From Gloeomargarita lithophora Alchichica-D10 (GTDB lineage: Bacteria; Cyanobacteriota; Cyanobacteriia; Gloeomargaritales; Gloeomargaritaceae): a DNA stretch of 64,000 bases. Location: positions 2,720,045 to 2,784,044 of the forward strand of contig NZ_CP017675.1 of assembly GCF_001870225.1 (NCBI RefSeq), written 5' to 3'. A program made the position numbers and the translations under genes. Of the stretch, positions 28,493 to 36,590 are shown one piece after another (the first letter of the stretch is position 1; each line of letters begins with the position of its first letter). The notes below the pieces were generated by a model that saw only the letters and a list, made by a program, of their open reading frames with translations, was not told the origin of the DNA and did not search any database.

Positions 28493-28828
28493 ATGATCCC
28501 TCAACTAGAACCACCTGTCAATCAACGCATCCCGGCATCTCCCGCTCAGATTGCTGAGTTTTGCCAACGCTGGCAGATCAACGAATTTGCCCTTTTCGGC
28601 TCCGTCTTGCGTGACGACTTTCGCCCGGATAGTGATATTGATGTACTCCTAACCTTTTCGCCAGAGCAGTGGTTAACCTGGGATGACTGGCAAACCATGC
28701 AAACAGAAATTGAAACCTTATTTAAGCGAAAAGTTGATCTGGTGAGTAAGCAGTATCTAAAAAATCCCTACAGACGACACGAAATTTTGAATACTTGTCA
28801 GGTTATCTATGCAATCGAACAACCGTGA
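28493..28828 (+). CDS. mntA: MntA-type nucleotidyltransferase antitoxin
   Basis: A 111-residue minimal nucleotidyltransferase. The active-site pattern GSVLRDDFRPDSDIDV has G36, S37, D48 and D50. In known MntA-HepT systems this enzyme AMPylates the HEPN toxin on a tyrosine and silences it. The gene overlaps the following HepT gene by 20 bases. A truncated copy of the same gene lies 1052 bases upstream. No regulatory domain is present, as usual for the family. Confidence 0.92.
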   Translation: MIPQLEPPVNQRIPASPAQIAEFCQRWQINEFALFGSVLRDDFRPDSDIDVLLTFSPEQWLTWDDWQTMQTEIETLFKRKVDLVSKQYLKNPYRRHEILNTCQVIYAIEQP

Positions 28829-29165
28829 TGTTGCCTCAATTTGGGACATGGTGCAGTCTATTCGACGAATTCAATCATTTACGAATGATCAAACCTTTGA
28901 TGAGTATCTCAACGATATTCGCACGATTAGTGCGGTTGAGCGACAATTTGAAGTTCTGGGCGAAGCGGCTCGTAGAATCTCCAATGAATTTCGACAAGCC
29001 CATCCAATCATTGACTGGCAACGCATCGTCGGGTTACGCAACATTGTTGCCCATCGCTATGATGAAGTCAGACAAGATATTTTGTGGACAATTATTCACT
29101 CAGAATTAGCCCCTCTCCTGGCTCAGCTAGAGTCAATACTGCCTCCCTTACCCAATGAACAATGA
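28809..29165 (+). CDS. hepT: HepT-like HEPN-domain toxin
   Basis: A 118-residue HEPN (DUF86) ribonuclease. The catalytic RX4HXY motif is intact: R77, H82 and Y84 in LRNIVAHRYDEV. The tyrosine is the usual AMPylation target of the partner MntA. Other family segments are VERQFEVLGEAARRIS and DWQRIVGLRN. It overlaps mntA by 20 bases at its start. Its stop overlaps the next small frame by ATGA. It presumably cleaves tRNA or mRNA when free; the target is unknown. Confidence 0.92.
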   Translation: MQSNNRDVASIWDMVQSIRRIQSFTNDQTFDEYLNDIRTISAVERQFEVLGEAARRISNEFRQAHPIIDWQRIVGLRNIVAHRYDEVRQDILWTIIHSELAPLLAQLESILPPLPNEQ

Positions 29166-29338
29166 GCATCAAATATGGAAGCAAGTATTACCCACTGTTT
29201 GAACACTTGCAAGGCTACAAGCAAGAGGCAGTCACGTTGACTTTTGCCGAAATCGAAACCTTAATGGGTTGCTCACTGCCTGAATCAGCACAGAGGAAGA
29301 AAAACTGGTGGAGTAATCGGGATAGCCCTATGGGTTAG
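29162..29338 (+). CDS. Small DUF7662-like protein, probably frameshifted
   Basis: A 58-residue frame starting in the ATGA overlap with hepT. Its segment KYYPLFEHLQGYKQEAVTLT, then TFAEIETLMGCSLPESAQ and KKNWWSN, fits the small DUF7662 domain (a YDPL-type start, the FAEIE box and a WWSN box). The family normally continues with a W-x-x-A-G-[YF] segment. Here the frame ends in PMG-stop, and the next frame over reads WVSAGYPIES from about 29330. A one-base shift near 29330 therefore seems to have broken the C-terminus. The function of the family is unknown; it is often found near mobile or defence genes. Confidence 0.6.
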   Translation: MSIKYGSKYYPLFEHLQGYKQEAVTLTFAEIETLMGCSLPESAQRKKNWWSNRDSPMG

Positions 29339-29572
29339 TGCAGGCTACCCAATTGAGTCCGCATTACCTTTTGACCCCTTGTTGGTACAACCGCCAAGTA
29401 ATGTAGTGCCATTGTTTGCCCCCAAAGAGTTGGGGAACCGCTCATGCAAGCCAAAAATTCCTGGAACATTTGTTGACAGTCTGCCATCCTATAGGTACAT
29501 CTCAATTACAATGACGATTAAATTCTTCTGGTACCGTTACGCCATTGCCGTCCCCCTGTGAGGAGTCATCCC

Positions 29573-30805
29573 ATGCGTCCGATTTATCCTGTGATTGCCC
29601 CGCTCGCCCTAGCTCTGCCCCTATTTTGGGCTGGCACCGTGGGAGCCAATCCTGCGGGGAATAAACTTACCGTGCCGTCGCCACCCCCGGCGACCGTTGT
29701 TAAACCCAGTCCGGTTAATCCTAAACCAGCCCAAGCAATTACCAACTCTGCACCTGCAACGGTTAAACCTGCTCAAACTCCAGTTAAACCCACCCAGCCT
29801 ACGATCAAACCGGCTCAAGCAATTAGCAAGCCTGTCCCAGCAACGGCTAAGCCCAACCAAACTACGGTTAAACCGGCTCCAACGGTGGCCACCCCCAAGG
29901 TGGAAATGCCCGCCCCCACCCCCACAGCGGTCAATGTGCAACGGGTGCTGTACGTCAACCCCGCCAGTGGCCTGGATTCCGCCAACGGCCAAGCCCCTCA
30001 AACTGCTTTCAAAACCATTACCCACGCCCTCAAATTTGCCGAGGGGGGCACCCTGATCCAACTGGCACCCGGCAAGTACAGTGCCGAATCCGGCGAGCAA
30101 TTTCCCATGCAACTCAAGCCCGGTGTGATCCTGCGGGGGAATGAGGCCACCCGCGGCGAAGGCGTTTTAATTGAAGGGGGAGGGCGGTTTGTCAGCCGGG
30201 TCTTTGCCCGCCAAAATGCCACCATCCTGGCCGGGGAAACCACCCACATCCTTGGTGTCACCATCACCAACCGCAATATCCGGGGCACAGCCATCTGGGT
30301 CGAATCCACCAACCCCTACATCCGCAATTGCACCTTCACCAACAACCACCGGGAAGGGGTTTTTGTCACGGGTGAAGGGGCACCCCGAATCGAAGATAAT
30401 CTCTTTATTCGCAACGGTGGCAACGGGGTTTCCCTCACCAAGGCCTCGAAAGGCGAAGTGCGGCGGAATGTGTTTATCCAAACCGGCTTTGGGCTGGCGA
30501 TTGGCGGCGTTTCTTCCCCCATCGTGACCGACAACCGGATTGAAAATAACGTGGACGGCATGGTGATCAGCGATGTGGCTAAACCCGTCCTGCGGGGCAA
30601 CCGGATCGCCTTCAACCGCCGCACGGGGATTATCGTCATTTCCAGTGCCCAGCCGGATTTGGGCACCAGTGCCAGCCCTGGAAATAACACGTTTCAAAGC
30701 AATGGCAACCACGACCTGCACAATGCCACCAAAAACATCACCCTCACCAGCGTGGGCAACCGCCTGGACATGAGTAAAGTAAATGGGTTGGTGCAATTGC
30801 AGTAA
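29573..30805 (+). CDS. Secreted DUF1565 right-handed beta-helix protein
   Basis: A 410-residue exported protein. AGGAG at 29561-29565 fixes the ATG at 29573, and a signal peptide follows, ending around GTVGANP. Residues about 30-120 are a proline/lysine linker made of degenerate repeats such as KPAQT and ATVKP. The rest begins VLYVNPASGLDSANGQ, the DUF1565 start, and continues as a parallel beta-helix with pectate-lyase-like repeats (NRNIRGTAIW, GNRIAFNRRTGI). It is likely periplasmic or surface-bound, with a role in polysaccharide binding by analogy only. It stands alone, convergent with the VanY-type peptidase gene. Confidence 0.88.
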   Translation: MRPIYPVIAPLALALPLFWAGTVGANPAGNKLTVPSPPPATVVKPSPVNPKPAQAITNSAPATVKPAQTPVKPTQPTIKPAQAISKPVPATAKPNQTTVKPAPTVATPKVEMPAPTPTAVNVQRVLYVNPASGLDSANGQAPQTAFKTITHALKFAEGGTLIQLAPGKYSAESGEQFPMQLKPGVILRGNEATRGEGVLIEGGGRFVSRVFARQNATILAGETTHILGVTITNRNIRGTAIWVESTNPYIRNCTFTNNHREGVFVTGEGAPRIEDNLFIRNGGNGVSLTKASKGEVRRNVFIQTGFGLAIGGVSSPIVTDNRIENNVDGMVISDVAKPVLRGNRIAFNRRTGIIVISSAQPDLGTSASPGNNTFQSNGNHDLHNATKNITLTSVGNRLDMSKVNGLVQLQ

Positions 30806-30806
30806 A

Positions 30807-31520
30807 TTAAGACCGGTTTTTGGCTTGGTAAAATAACTCCAAACTGGCGGGAGTGCCCACAAACCGCCAATGCCAGGGTTCATAGCTAATCCCTTGGGCA
30901 TTGTTGGGGGGGAAGGACAATTCAAAGTGAAATTGCGCCGCCCGTTTTTTTAGCCACGCAAAAGCCGCTGTCTGCTCAAAGGTGATTTCAATGTGGGTAG
31001 CGGGTTTTTTGCCATCACCCATATCCAGCGCATAACCCGTGTGATGTTCGCTATACCCCGGCGGGGCACTCACCTGCGCCCGCTCCGTCACCTGCTGGAG
31101 CCGTTCCGCCTTCACGTCATAAAACAAGGTTTGCTGATCCTGGCGAGTACGGAACCCGGAAAGGGGCACCAAAATCACCCCCTCCGCCCGGGCGGCTTTC
31201 TGCATTGCCAGAAAGGCTTGGGCGGCATCCCGGTGCAATTTTACCCGGCCATCGGCTGTCACCGCTTGCAAATCCTGGGGACTGGCCTCCGAGTAGGGCA
31301 AATGTCCTAACAAATCTCCCGGCGTAACTATCGGGGCGGGGGTAGGTTCAGAAACCACCGGCGTTACCGGCGGTGAATCACGGGGGAATCCCCACAAACC
31401 AGCCCCGGCCATGACTAGGATGGGGATGCCCAACCAGCGCCAGAGGGAACTGGAATTGCTCACGCCTGGGCGGGCGGGGGACTGCCGCTGGGCTTCGGGA
31501 ATGTCATCCACGGGGGACAA
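30807..31520 (-). CDS. VanY/M15-family D-alanyl-D-alanine carboxypeptidase
   Basis: A 237-residue membrane-anchored peptidase predicted to trim the terminal D-Ala of peptidoglycan stems. The zinc ligands and catalytic residues are in SEHHTGYALDMG and YEPWHWRFVG. One membrane segment (WLGIPILVMAGAGLWGF) precedes a proline-rich linker and the catalytic domain. AGGAGG at 31532-31527 lies six bases before a TTG at 31520 (reading SPVDDIPEA), so I prefer that start to the first in-frame ATG at 31586. The stop lies two bases from the convergent beta-helix gene. Confidence 0.92.
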   Translation of the reverse strand: MSPVDDIPEAQRQSPARPGVSNSSSLWRWLGIPILVMAGAGLWGFPRDSPPVTPVVSEPTPAPIVTPGDLLGHLPYSEASPQDLQAVTADGRVKLHRDAAQAFLAMQKAARAEGVILVPLSGFRTRQDQQTLFYDVKAERLQQVTERAQVSAPPGYSEHHTGYALDMGDGKKPATHIEITFEQTAAFAWLKKRAAQFHFELSFPPNNAQGISYEPWHWRFVGTPASLELFYQAKNRS

Positions 31521-31602
31521 ATTCAACCTCCTGCACAGAAAAAATTGAGTATCTTTGATAGCGGTGGGCGGTAAATTTATCGCCACCTAATATGGTATCC
31601 CG

Positions 31603-31797
31603 CTACTCTCTGTTCATCACAAATTCCTGGTACTTACTGGCGACAATCGCATTCTCAACTCGTAAGCAAGGGATACCAGCAAGAATGGGATAGACCGTTA
31701 ACGCTTCTGGACTGAACAACATATTGCCTACCGCTTGCAATGGGGTTTTGAACTCTGGACACGCCAGGGTATGGGTTGGGGATAAATCATTTTGCAT
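31603..31797 (-). CDS. Trm112-family small protein
   Basis: A 64-residue protein resembling the Trm112/YcaR family: LACPEFKTPLQ at residues 11-21, then LFSPEALTVYPILAGIPCLRV at 27-47. Family members usually carry a zinc-ribbon cysteine pair; here only single cysteines are at those places, so zinc binding is doubtful. In bacteria these small proteins are partners of unknown processes. It lies 16 bases after the longest version of the VanY gene start on the same strand, and a family A repeat lies 16 bases upstream. Confidence 0.78.
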   Translation of the reverse strand: MQNDLSPTHTLACPEFKTPLQAVGNMLFSPEALTVYPILAGIPCLRVENAIVASKYQEFVMNRE

Positions 31798-31813
31798 CGC
31801 TTTTTGGATAATT

Positions 31814-31941
31814 GAACACCTCCATTTATTTGAACCCGCAGAAAGTCATCTCGCTGAAATGCCGTTATTGCCGAGAACCATACACCGCAGGTGCTTCTGA
31901 TACGGGGGCAGTGCCCCTGCGACCTATTTTTAGAGGTGTCC
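31814..31941. repeat. Family A miniature repeat, copy 6
   Basis: The left end GAACACCTCCATTTATTTG and the right end TATTTTTAGAGGTGTCC are inverted. The blocks GAAAGTCATCTCGCTGAAATG, CCGAGAACCATACACCGC and GGGGGCAGTGCCCCTGCG match the other copies. It lies between the MscS gene and the Trm112 gene, in the same orientation as copy 7 on the other side of MscS. Confidence 0.83.
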
Positions 31942-31965
31942 ATTAACCTTCCAGGCTGGGGAAAC

Positions 31966-33606
31966 CTAACCGACACTCTGCAATTGTTGTAATAACTCCC
32001 GTTGGATGGCTGCGTATGCTTCTGGATTGGTGGTCAGCACATCGGCGGTGACCGCAAAAGTCATCTGCTCTGGGGTCAAATCCACCAAATTCACCTGGGG
32101 GTGTGCCAGTAGCGGGGAAGTCGCCAATACCTGCTTCAGGGTTTGGATGATAGCCTCAATGTCCCCATCCGAGAGCCGTTTTAAGGTCAATTCTTCAGTG
32201 AATACATAGCGATCCCGGCGGCTATAGTTGATAATTTCTTGATCCACAATCGAGGCATTGGGTAAGGTCACCAAACTGCGATCCGCTTGGCGTACACAGG
32301 TGGAAGTGAGACCAATATCCTCAACCACCCCAGTCGTGCCGCCAATTTGACAAAATTCCCCGATGGTCATGGTGCGATTGGCCAAGAGGGTCACCCCACC
32401 AATGACATTTTTGAGGTAGGGCTGAATGCCAAAACTCAAGGCCAAACTGCCTGCCCCAATCCCCGCCAACATCGGTGCCACATCAAAACCCAGGTGTTTG
32501 AAGCCGCCATAAAGGGTGGTGACCGCCGCCAGACCGCCCAGGATGCGAAAGCCATTACGCACCATCACCGCTTCCAAGGGCTGATGGGCAAATTTGGGAG
32601 CCACAATCAGCGTCCGGCCAAGGCCATTCATCACCATAAAAAATAACCAGGACAACGCCCCAAAAAATAAAACCCCTTGGGCAGTAATCAGCACATCATC
32701 CAACCTACCGGTAATGTTGATTTCACTTTGCACCTGTTGGCTCATGGTAATCAAAAGCAAAAGGGTGACCGGATTGATCAATCCTTTCCAGGTTTTTCGG
32801 AGGCTCGACCCATCGGCTTGATCGTACTCCTGCAGACGATTTACCAGCCAGTAGAGGCCAATCGCCCCCAGGATCATAATCACCAGAGCCGCCCATTGCC
32901 AGAGGGTTTGTTCGCCGAGCAAAATTTTTGTCCAACCGGGTAACCAATAGCTCCATTTGGGGGGTAATAGCCGTCCCGGATTGGCGATATAAAAACGATA
33001 AAAATCCGTTCTTGGCGTATTGGGTAATACCGCATGCAAAAGCCGATAAATCGTTTCTAAACGAGCGGTGGTTTGCTGGGTAAAAATGTACTCCCCCTGG
33101 CGCGGGCCATCGGTAATTTTTTTTAGCTCAATGCCAGCGAAAATTTCTATCCGGGGGGATTGGTTGTTTTCCGCATCAGGAATTTTTTCTAGGGGTGGGA
33201 GGGTGATCCGGTTGAAAATTTCGTGCAACAGGATAGCGGAACGCAGACCTTTGCTGTAGCGCCGCGCTTCTGGGGTGTTGCTGAGGTCAATGTAGCGCAT
33301 GGCGCGCCGCATGCGGATTTCAGCAATTTTGGCCTTGTGCAAAACGGCGGCACTGTGACGCAAGCCGGGGGTGCGCTGGGTTTCTTGATCCGCCTCCAAG
33401 GTCAACTGATACGCCAATTGGGACTCCCACCGAAAGCCCGTCAAGGTTGACCGGGGACTAGAGGTATCAATGGGTGTCAAAATGCTGATCTCATCCAGGT
33501 CATCAACGGTGGTCGGGACGGCTAACTGGGCACTCAGGATGACCACCCAGGCGGTCAAGAGTAGCCCCATCCAGAATTTGACCAGCCGGTTGATGCGCTT
33601 ATCCAT
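31966..33606 (-). CDS. MscS-family mechanosensitive ion channel
   Basis: A 546-residue channel protein. A signal-like first helix (FWMGLLLTAWVVILSAQLA) leads to a large periplasmic region of about 200 residues, then several membrane helices. The MscS pore region is at VAPMLAGIGAGSLALSFG, followed by LKNVIGGVTLLANRTMTIG and the cytosolic beta domain with VEDIGLTSTCVR and LPNASIVDQEI. It opens under osmotic down-shock to release solutes. I place the start at ATG 33606 (MDKRINR), or possibly 33612, because further upstream the frame runs into a family A repeat. The gene's own leader seems shortened by that repeat. Confidence 0.9.
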   Translation of the reverse strand: MDKRINRLVKFWMGLLLTAWVVILSAQLAVPTTVDDLDEISILTPIDTSSPRSTLTGFRWESQLAYQLTLEADQETQRTPGLRHSAAVLHKAKIAEIRMRRAMRYIDLSNTPEARRYSKGLRSAILLHEIFNRITLPPLEKIPDAENNQSPRIEIFAGIELKKITDGPRQGEYIFTQQTTARLETIYRLLHAVLPNTPRTDFYRFYIANPGRLLPPKWSYWLPGWTKILLGEQTLWQWAALVIMILGAIGLYWLVNRLQEYDQADGSSLRKTWKGLINPVTLLLLITMSQQVQSEINITGRLDDVLITAQGVLFFGALSWLFFMVMNGLGRTLIVAPKFAHQPLEAVMVRNGFRILGGLAAVTTLYGGFKHLGFDVAPMLAGIGAGSLALSFGIQPYLKNVIGGVTLLANRTMTIGEFCQIGGTTGVVEDIGLTSTCVRQADRSLVTLPNASIVDQEIINYSRRDRYVFTEELTLKRLSDGDIEAIIQTLKQVLATSPLLAHPQVNLVDLTPEQMTFAVTADVLTTNPEAYAAIQRELLQQLQSVG

Positions 33607-33632
33607 GGGCATATTTATAGGTTTATTTATAT

Positions 33633-33796
33633 GGACACCCCTATTTATTTGAACCAACCGATAGCCTGCGTGTCCGCAGGACATTAGCCTGCGTGGCATA
33701 GCCATAAATCTCATCGCTGGAATGCCCAGATTACCCAGAACCAAGGGCGGGGGGCGCCCCCCTGCGACCGCTAATTTTCGATTGATAGAAGTGTTC
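33633..33796. repeat. Family A miniature repeat, copy 7, directly in front of mscS
   Basis: The left end GGACACCCCTATTTATTTG and the right end TTGATAGAAGTGTTC are inverted. Inside are the ACCAACCGATAGCCTGCG, GTCCGCAGGAC and GCCTGCGTGGCATAGCCAT modules shared with copy 4, then CAAGGGCGGGGGGCGCCCC. It lies 27 bases upstream of the MscS start codon and must supply or replace the gene's promoter region. Confidence 0.85.
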
Positions 33797-33823
33797 ATAT
33801 ACTTATTGATGCACAGTTGCAAT

Positions 33824-35158
33824 TTACAACGTATAACTAAAATCCTGCACCAACATCCCCGGTGTCAACACTCCCCCCAAACTGCGATGTTCATAGGTAT
33901 CGGTGGCGGGCATCAATATTTGGGTTTGGGTCAAGCCCCTCAGCCCCTCACCCCAAAAATGATAAAGCGTTTCATCAAACCGCAGATTTTCAATCGGAGC
34001 CACCCACTGCCCCCGCTCCACCCAAAAACAGGCATAGCGGGTCATGCCCGTAATCCGCCCCGTCGCCTGGTCACTCCAGTTCAAATAATGCAAATTCGAC
34101 ACATACAAACCCCGGTCGAGGGTGGCTAAAACCTGGTCATCCGCCAAAGTCCCCGGTCGGATTGCCGGTGCCCGCAGATATTCCCCCTGCACCGCCCCGT
34201 TGGGGGTTAAACCGTACTCCTTCGCCGTGCGATTGCTGATTAAAGTGTGTACCAATGCCCCTCGCTCAATCAGGGGCAACTGCGCCGGTGCCAAATCCCC
34301 CTGGTCGTTGAAGCGGGGGGCGGGAATATCCTGGAAATTTTCCCATAAATGTAATGACTCATTTAGCCGCCGTTCCCCCCGTTGCAGGGGCAAAAGGGCA
34401 CTGGTTCCCTGGCGCAGGGCTGCCTCACTCACCCCACCCCAGGACAACATCCCCACCAGTTCCGCCACCGCCGCCGGGGCAAAATAGGTCGGATAACGAC
34501 CGGGGGGCAAGGCTTTCGCCGGTTGGGCAAGGAACTGCAACTGGGTGCTTAACGCCTGAATTTGGGCACTAAAAGCGGCTAAATCCCAGACCCGGTCAGC
34601 GTAACAGCCCTTCACCGCCCGTTGCTGGGCATTAAATAGGGAATAGTCTAAGGTAAAGGACTCGGTTTGGAACCAGTGGGACTGCCCCGCACTATCCCCA
34701 TAGGCCCGCACCTGCGACCCCCCCGCATATAGCCCCGTAAAGTCCAAACTGTGAACCGTAGGAACAATCTCAGCAATCACCGCTGTTATGGGGGGAATCA
34801 TCCCCGCCTGCTCGACCCGGCTCTGCTGTGACCCATTCGGTAATACCAGAAACGGGTCCGGGGGCAGTTGGGGCACCTCCAGACGCAGTTCCGCCACCGC
34901 CGTTTGCAGTTGGGCCGTATCCAACGGGACAACCCCCATCAAAGGAAACCGCCGATAGCCACTGCGTCCCTGGGTTATCAGCGTTAGTTGCACCTGGGCA
35001 TCCTGCACCGTCCCCGTTTGGCGAATCTTACCGCCATTGAACCGCACAAAATCACTGGATTCCGCCACCAACTCCGCCCGCCACGCTTCTGGCAAACCTG
35101 CCAGGACGTTCATACAACTCTGCCAACTGTCGGCAATGGCGGCGATAAAATCAGCCAT
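33824..35158 (-). CDS. TldD/PmbA-family metallopeptidase-like protein
   Basis: A 444-residue protein of the TldD/PmbA (TldE) family. C-terminal family segments are LNESLHLWENFQDIPAPRFND, LIERGALVHTLISNRTAKEYG and GLYVSNLHYLNWSDQATGRIT. The zinc-binding HExxxH of TldD is not seen, so this is the PmbA/TldE-like partner type, which acts with TldD on peptides such as microcin precursors. A TldD partner is not in this window. It is divergent from the apcD-like gene, with 287 bases between starts. Confidence 0.88.
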   Translation of the reverse strand: MADFIAAIADSWQSCMNVLAGLPEAWRAELVAESSDFVRFNGGKIRQTGTVQDAQVQLTLITQGRSGYRRFPLMGVVPLDTAQLQTAVAELRLEVPQLPPDPFLVLPNGSQQSRVEQAGMIPPITAVIAEIVPTVHSLDFTGLYAGGSQVRAYGDSAGQSHWFQTESFTLDYSLFNAQQRAVKGCYADRVWDLAAFSAQIQALSTQLQFLAQPAKALPPGRYPTYFAPAAVAELVGMLSWGGVSEAALRQGTSALLPLQRGERRLNESLHLWENFQDIPAPRFNDQGDLAPAQLPLIERGALVHTLISNRTAKEYGLTPNGAVQGEYLRAPAIRPGTLADDQVLATLDRGLYVSNLHYLNWSDQATGRITGMTRYACFWVERGQWVAPIENLRFDETLYHFWGEGLRGLTQTQILMPATDTYEHRSLGGVLTPGMLVQDFSYTL

Positions 35159-35445
35159 GTTGTCTCCCTCAAACCCTGTTTATTATGGCACTTCAGTCAT
35201 TTCCCTGGGACAATGGGCATACTAGGGCTAAAAATAAACGGCTCAACCCCCAACGGATTCGTCACCCGATTTATCCCTTTCGTAACACAATTGTCCACCC
35301 CTTTGTCACACGGTTCGTAGTACAGAAACCGATTTTTGTTTGTTGCAAATATATTTCAAATCACAACTTTTTGTTCATAATGTGTTCCATTGGTTTAGGC
35401 TTCATTTTATGTTGTTACCTGTAGTCAATTTTTTAATTAAATCCC
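35159..35445 (+). promoter_or_regulatory. A/T-rich promoter region of the low-light antenna cluster
   Basis: This 287-base divergent region separates the PmbA-like gene from the apcD-like gene. Its right half is very A/T-rich, with a perfect palindrome AAATATATTT at 35347-35356 flanked by TTG and CAA, and further runs near 35375-35440. No single -10/-35 pair stands out. The apcD-like ATG at 35446 has no Shine-Dalgarno sequence (ATTAAATCCC precedes it), which is unlike the apcB-like gene that follows. Confidence 0.4.
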
Positions 35446-35919
35446 ATGAGTCTTGTCGCGCAGGTGATCGCCCAATCGGATGCGGCTGAACGGTTCCTCA
35501 GCAGTACCGAATTGAACAAATTGGCAGAGTTTTTTAGCAAAGGGGCATTGCGGGTTCGGGTGGCGGAAAAACTAGCGGCCAATGAGAAAAAAATTGTGGA
35601 AGAAGGGAGCAAGCGGTTTTGGGCAAAATGTTCCAACACGCCGAGCAACCGGGGTAATGCCCAAAAAACTGCCCTGTGTCAACGGGATCAGGGTTGGTAC
35701 ATTCGTTTGGTGAGCTACTGCGTTTTAGCGGGAAATGATAAACCTTTGGATGATATTGGCCTAAATGGGATGCGGGAAATGTATGTATCGTTGGGGGTGC
35801 CTTTAGCCAATCTGCGGATGGCGATGGGGAGTCTCAAGGATGTGGCCGCCGGGTTGATGTCTGGGGAAGAGATGGCTTTGGCCGCTCCCTATTTTGACCG
35901 GTTAATCCGCGCATTTTAA
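35446..35919 (+). CDS. apcD4: ApcD-like allophycocyanin alpha-type subunit (ApcD4 type)
   Basis: A 157-residue phycobiliprotein alpha-type subunit, closest in pattern to ApcD. The bilin-binding cysteine is C78 in ALCQRDQGWY. The loop before it is about three residues shorter than in ordinary ApcD (GNAQKTALC where ApcD has GNAYGQRQYNQC), and an extra cysteine lies at C92 (VSYCVLAG). Next to an ApcB-like and an IsiA-like gene, this fits the apcD4-apcB3-isiX low-light cluster, where ApcD4-ApcB3 forms red-shifted allophycocyanin that can absorb beyond 700 nm. The assignment to ApcD4 rests on gene order and these changes; an ApcD1-type core subunit is less likely. Confidence 0.82.
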   Translation: MSLVAQVIAQSDAAERFLSSTELNKLAEFFSKGALRVRVAEKLAANEKKIVEEGSKRFWAKCSNTPSNRGNAQKTALCQRDQGWYIRLVSYCVLAGNDKPLDDIGLNGMREMYVSLGVPLANLRMAMGSLKDVAAGLMSGEEMALAAPYFDRLIRAF

Positions 35920-36039
35920 GTTCAAAATAGCCCAAAATTTGCTGGAATTAAATCCACAAAAATCATCAATTTATATTGGTGTGTGTGGCATTGATTCCCT
36001 TGATTATCCATCCCAATCATTTATCGAAGAGGAGACATC

Positions 36040-36525
36040 ATGCAAGATACAATTACGTCCCTGATCAATCCCGCCGATGAACAGGGGCAATACCTGAATG
36101 CCGCCGCTTTGGATCAACTCAATAAATACTTTCAAAAGGGTGCGGTACGGGTGCAGGCGGCCAGCACGATTAGTGACACCGCCAGCAGTATTATTAGCAA
36201 AACCGTGGCGAAAAGTTTGCTCTACGGGGACATTACCCTACCGGGGGGCAATATGTACCCCACTCGGCGCTATGCGGCCTGTTTGCGGGATTTGAATTAT
36301 TTCCTGCGCTACGCCACCTATGCCATGTTGGCCGCCGATGCTTCCATCCTGGATGAGCGGGTGTTGAACGGCTTGAAAGAAACCTACGCGGCGTTGGGGG
36401 TGCCCATTGACCGGGTGGTGGAAGCCCTGAATGCCATGAAAGAAGTTTTGCATGGGGCGGTGGGTGCCGAGGCGGGGCAGGAGTTGGGGGTGTATTTGGA
36501 TCACATCACCGCTGGTTTGGCCTAA
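36040..36525 (+). CDS. apcB3: ApcB-like allophycocyanin beta subunit (ApcB3 type)
   Basis: A 161-residue allophycocyanin beta subunit with an ordinary ApcB start ([19 protein letters not shown]). The bilin cysteine is C81 ([20 protein letters not shown]). The asparagine of [11 protein letters not shown] (N71) is the usual methyl-asparagine site. GAGGAG lies ten bases before the ATG. The changes from housekeeping ApcB are scattered ([28 protein letters not shown]). It lies 120 bases after the apcD-like gene and 65 before isiX. The pair should assemble as an alpha-beta heterodimer distinct from the main core. Confidence 0.86.
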   Translation: MQDTITSLINPADEQGQYLNAAALDQLNKYFQKGAVRVQAASTISDTASSIISKTVAKSLLYGDITLPGGNMYPTRRYAACLRDLNYFLRYATYAMLAADASILDERVLNGLKETYAALGVPIDRVVEALNAMKEVLHGAVGAEAGQELGVYLDHITAGLA

Positions 36526-36590
36526 CCCTGACCGGATTTCCCTGCTTCGGTGGGGGAATCATCCCATTCATCCATGCAAAAGGTGTTGTT

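Noticed and set aside
33607-33822. N-terminal extension of mscS of about 70 codons
   Set aside because: It is encoded by a family A repeat, with residues typical of repeat translation.
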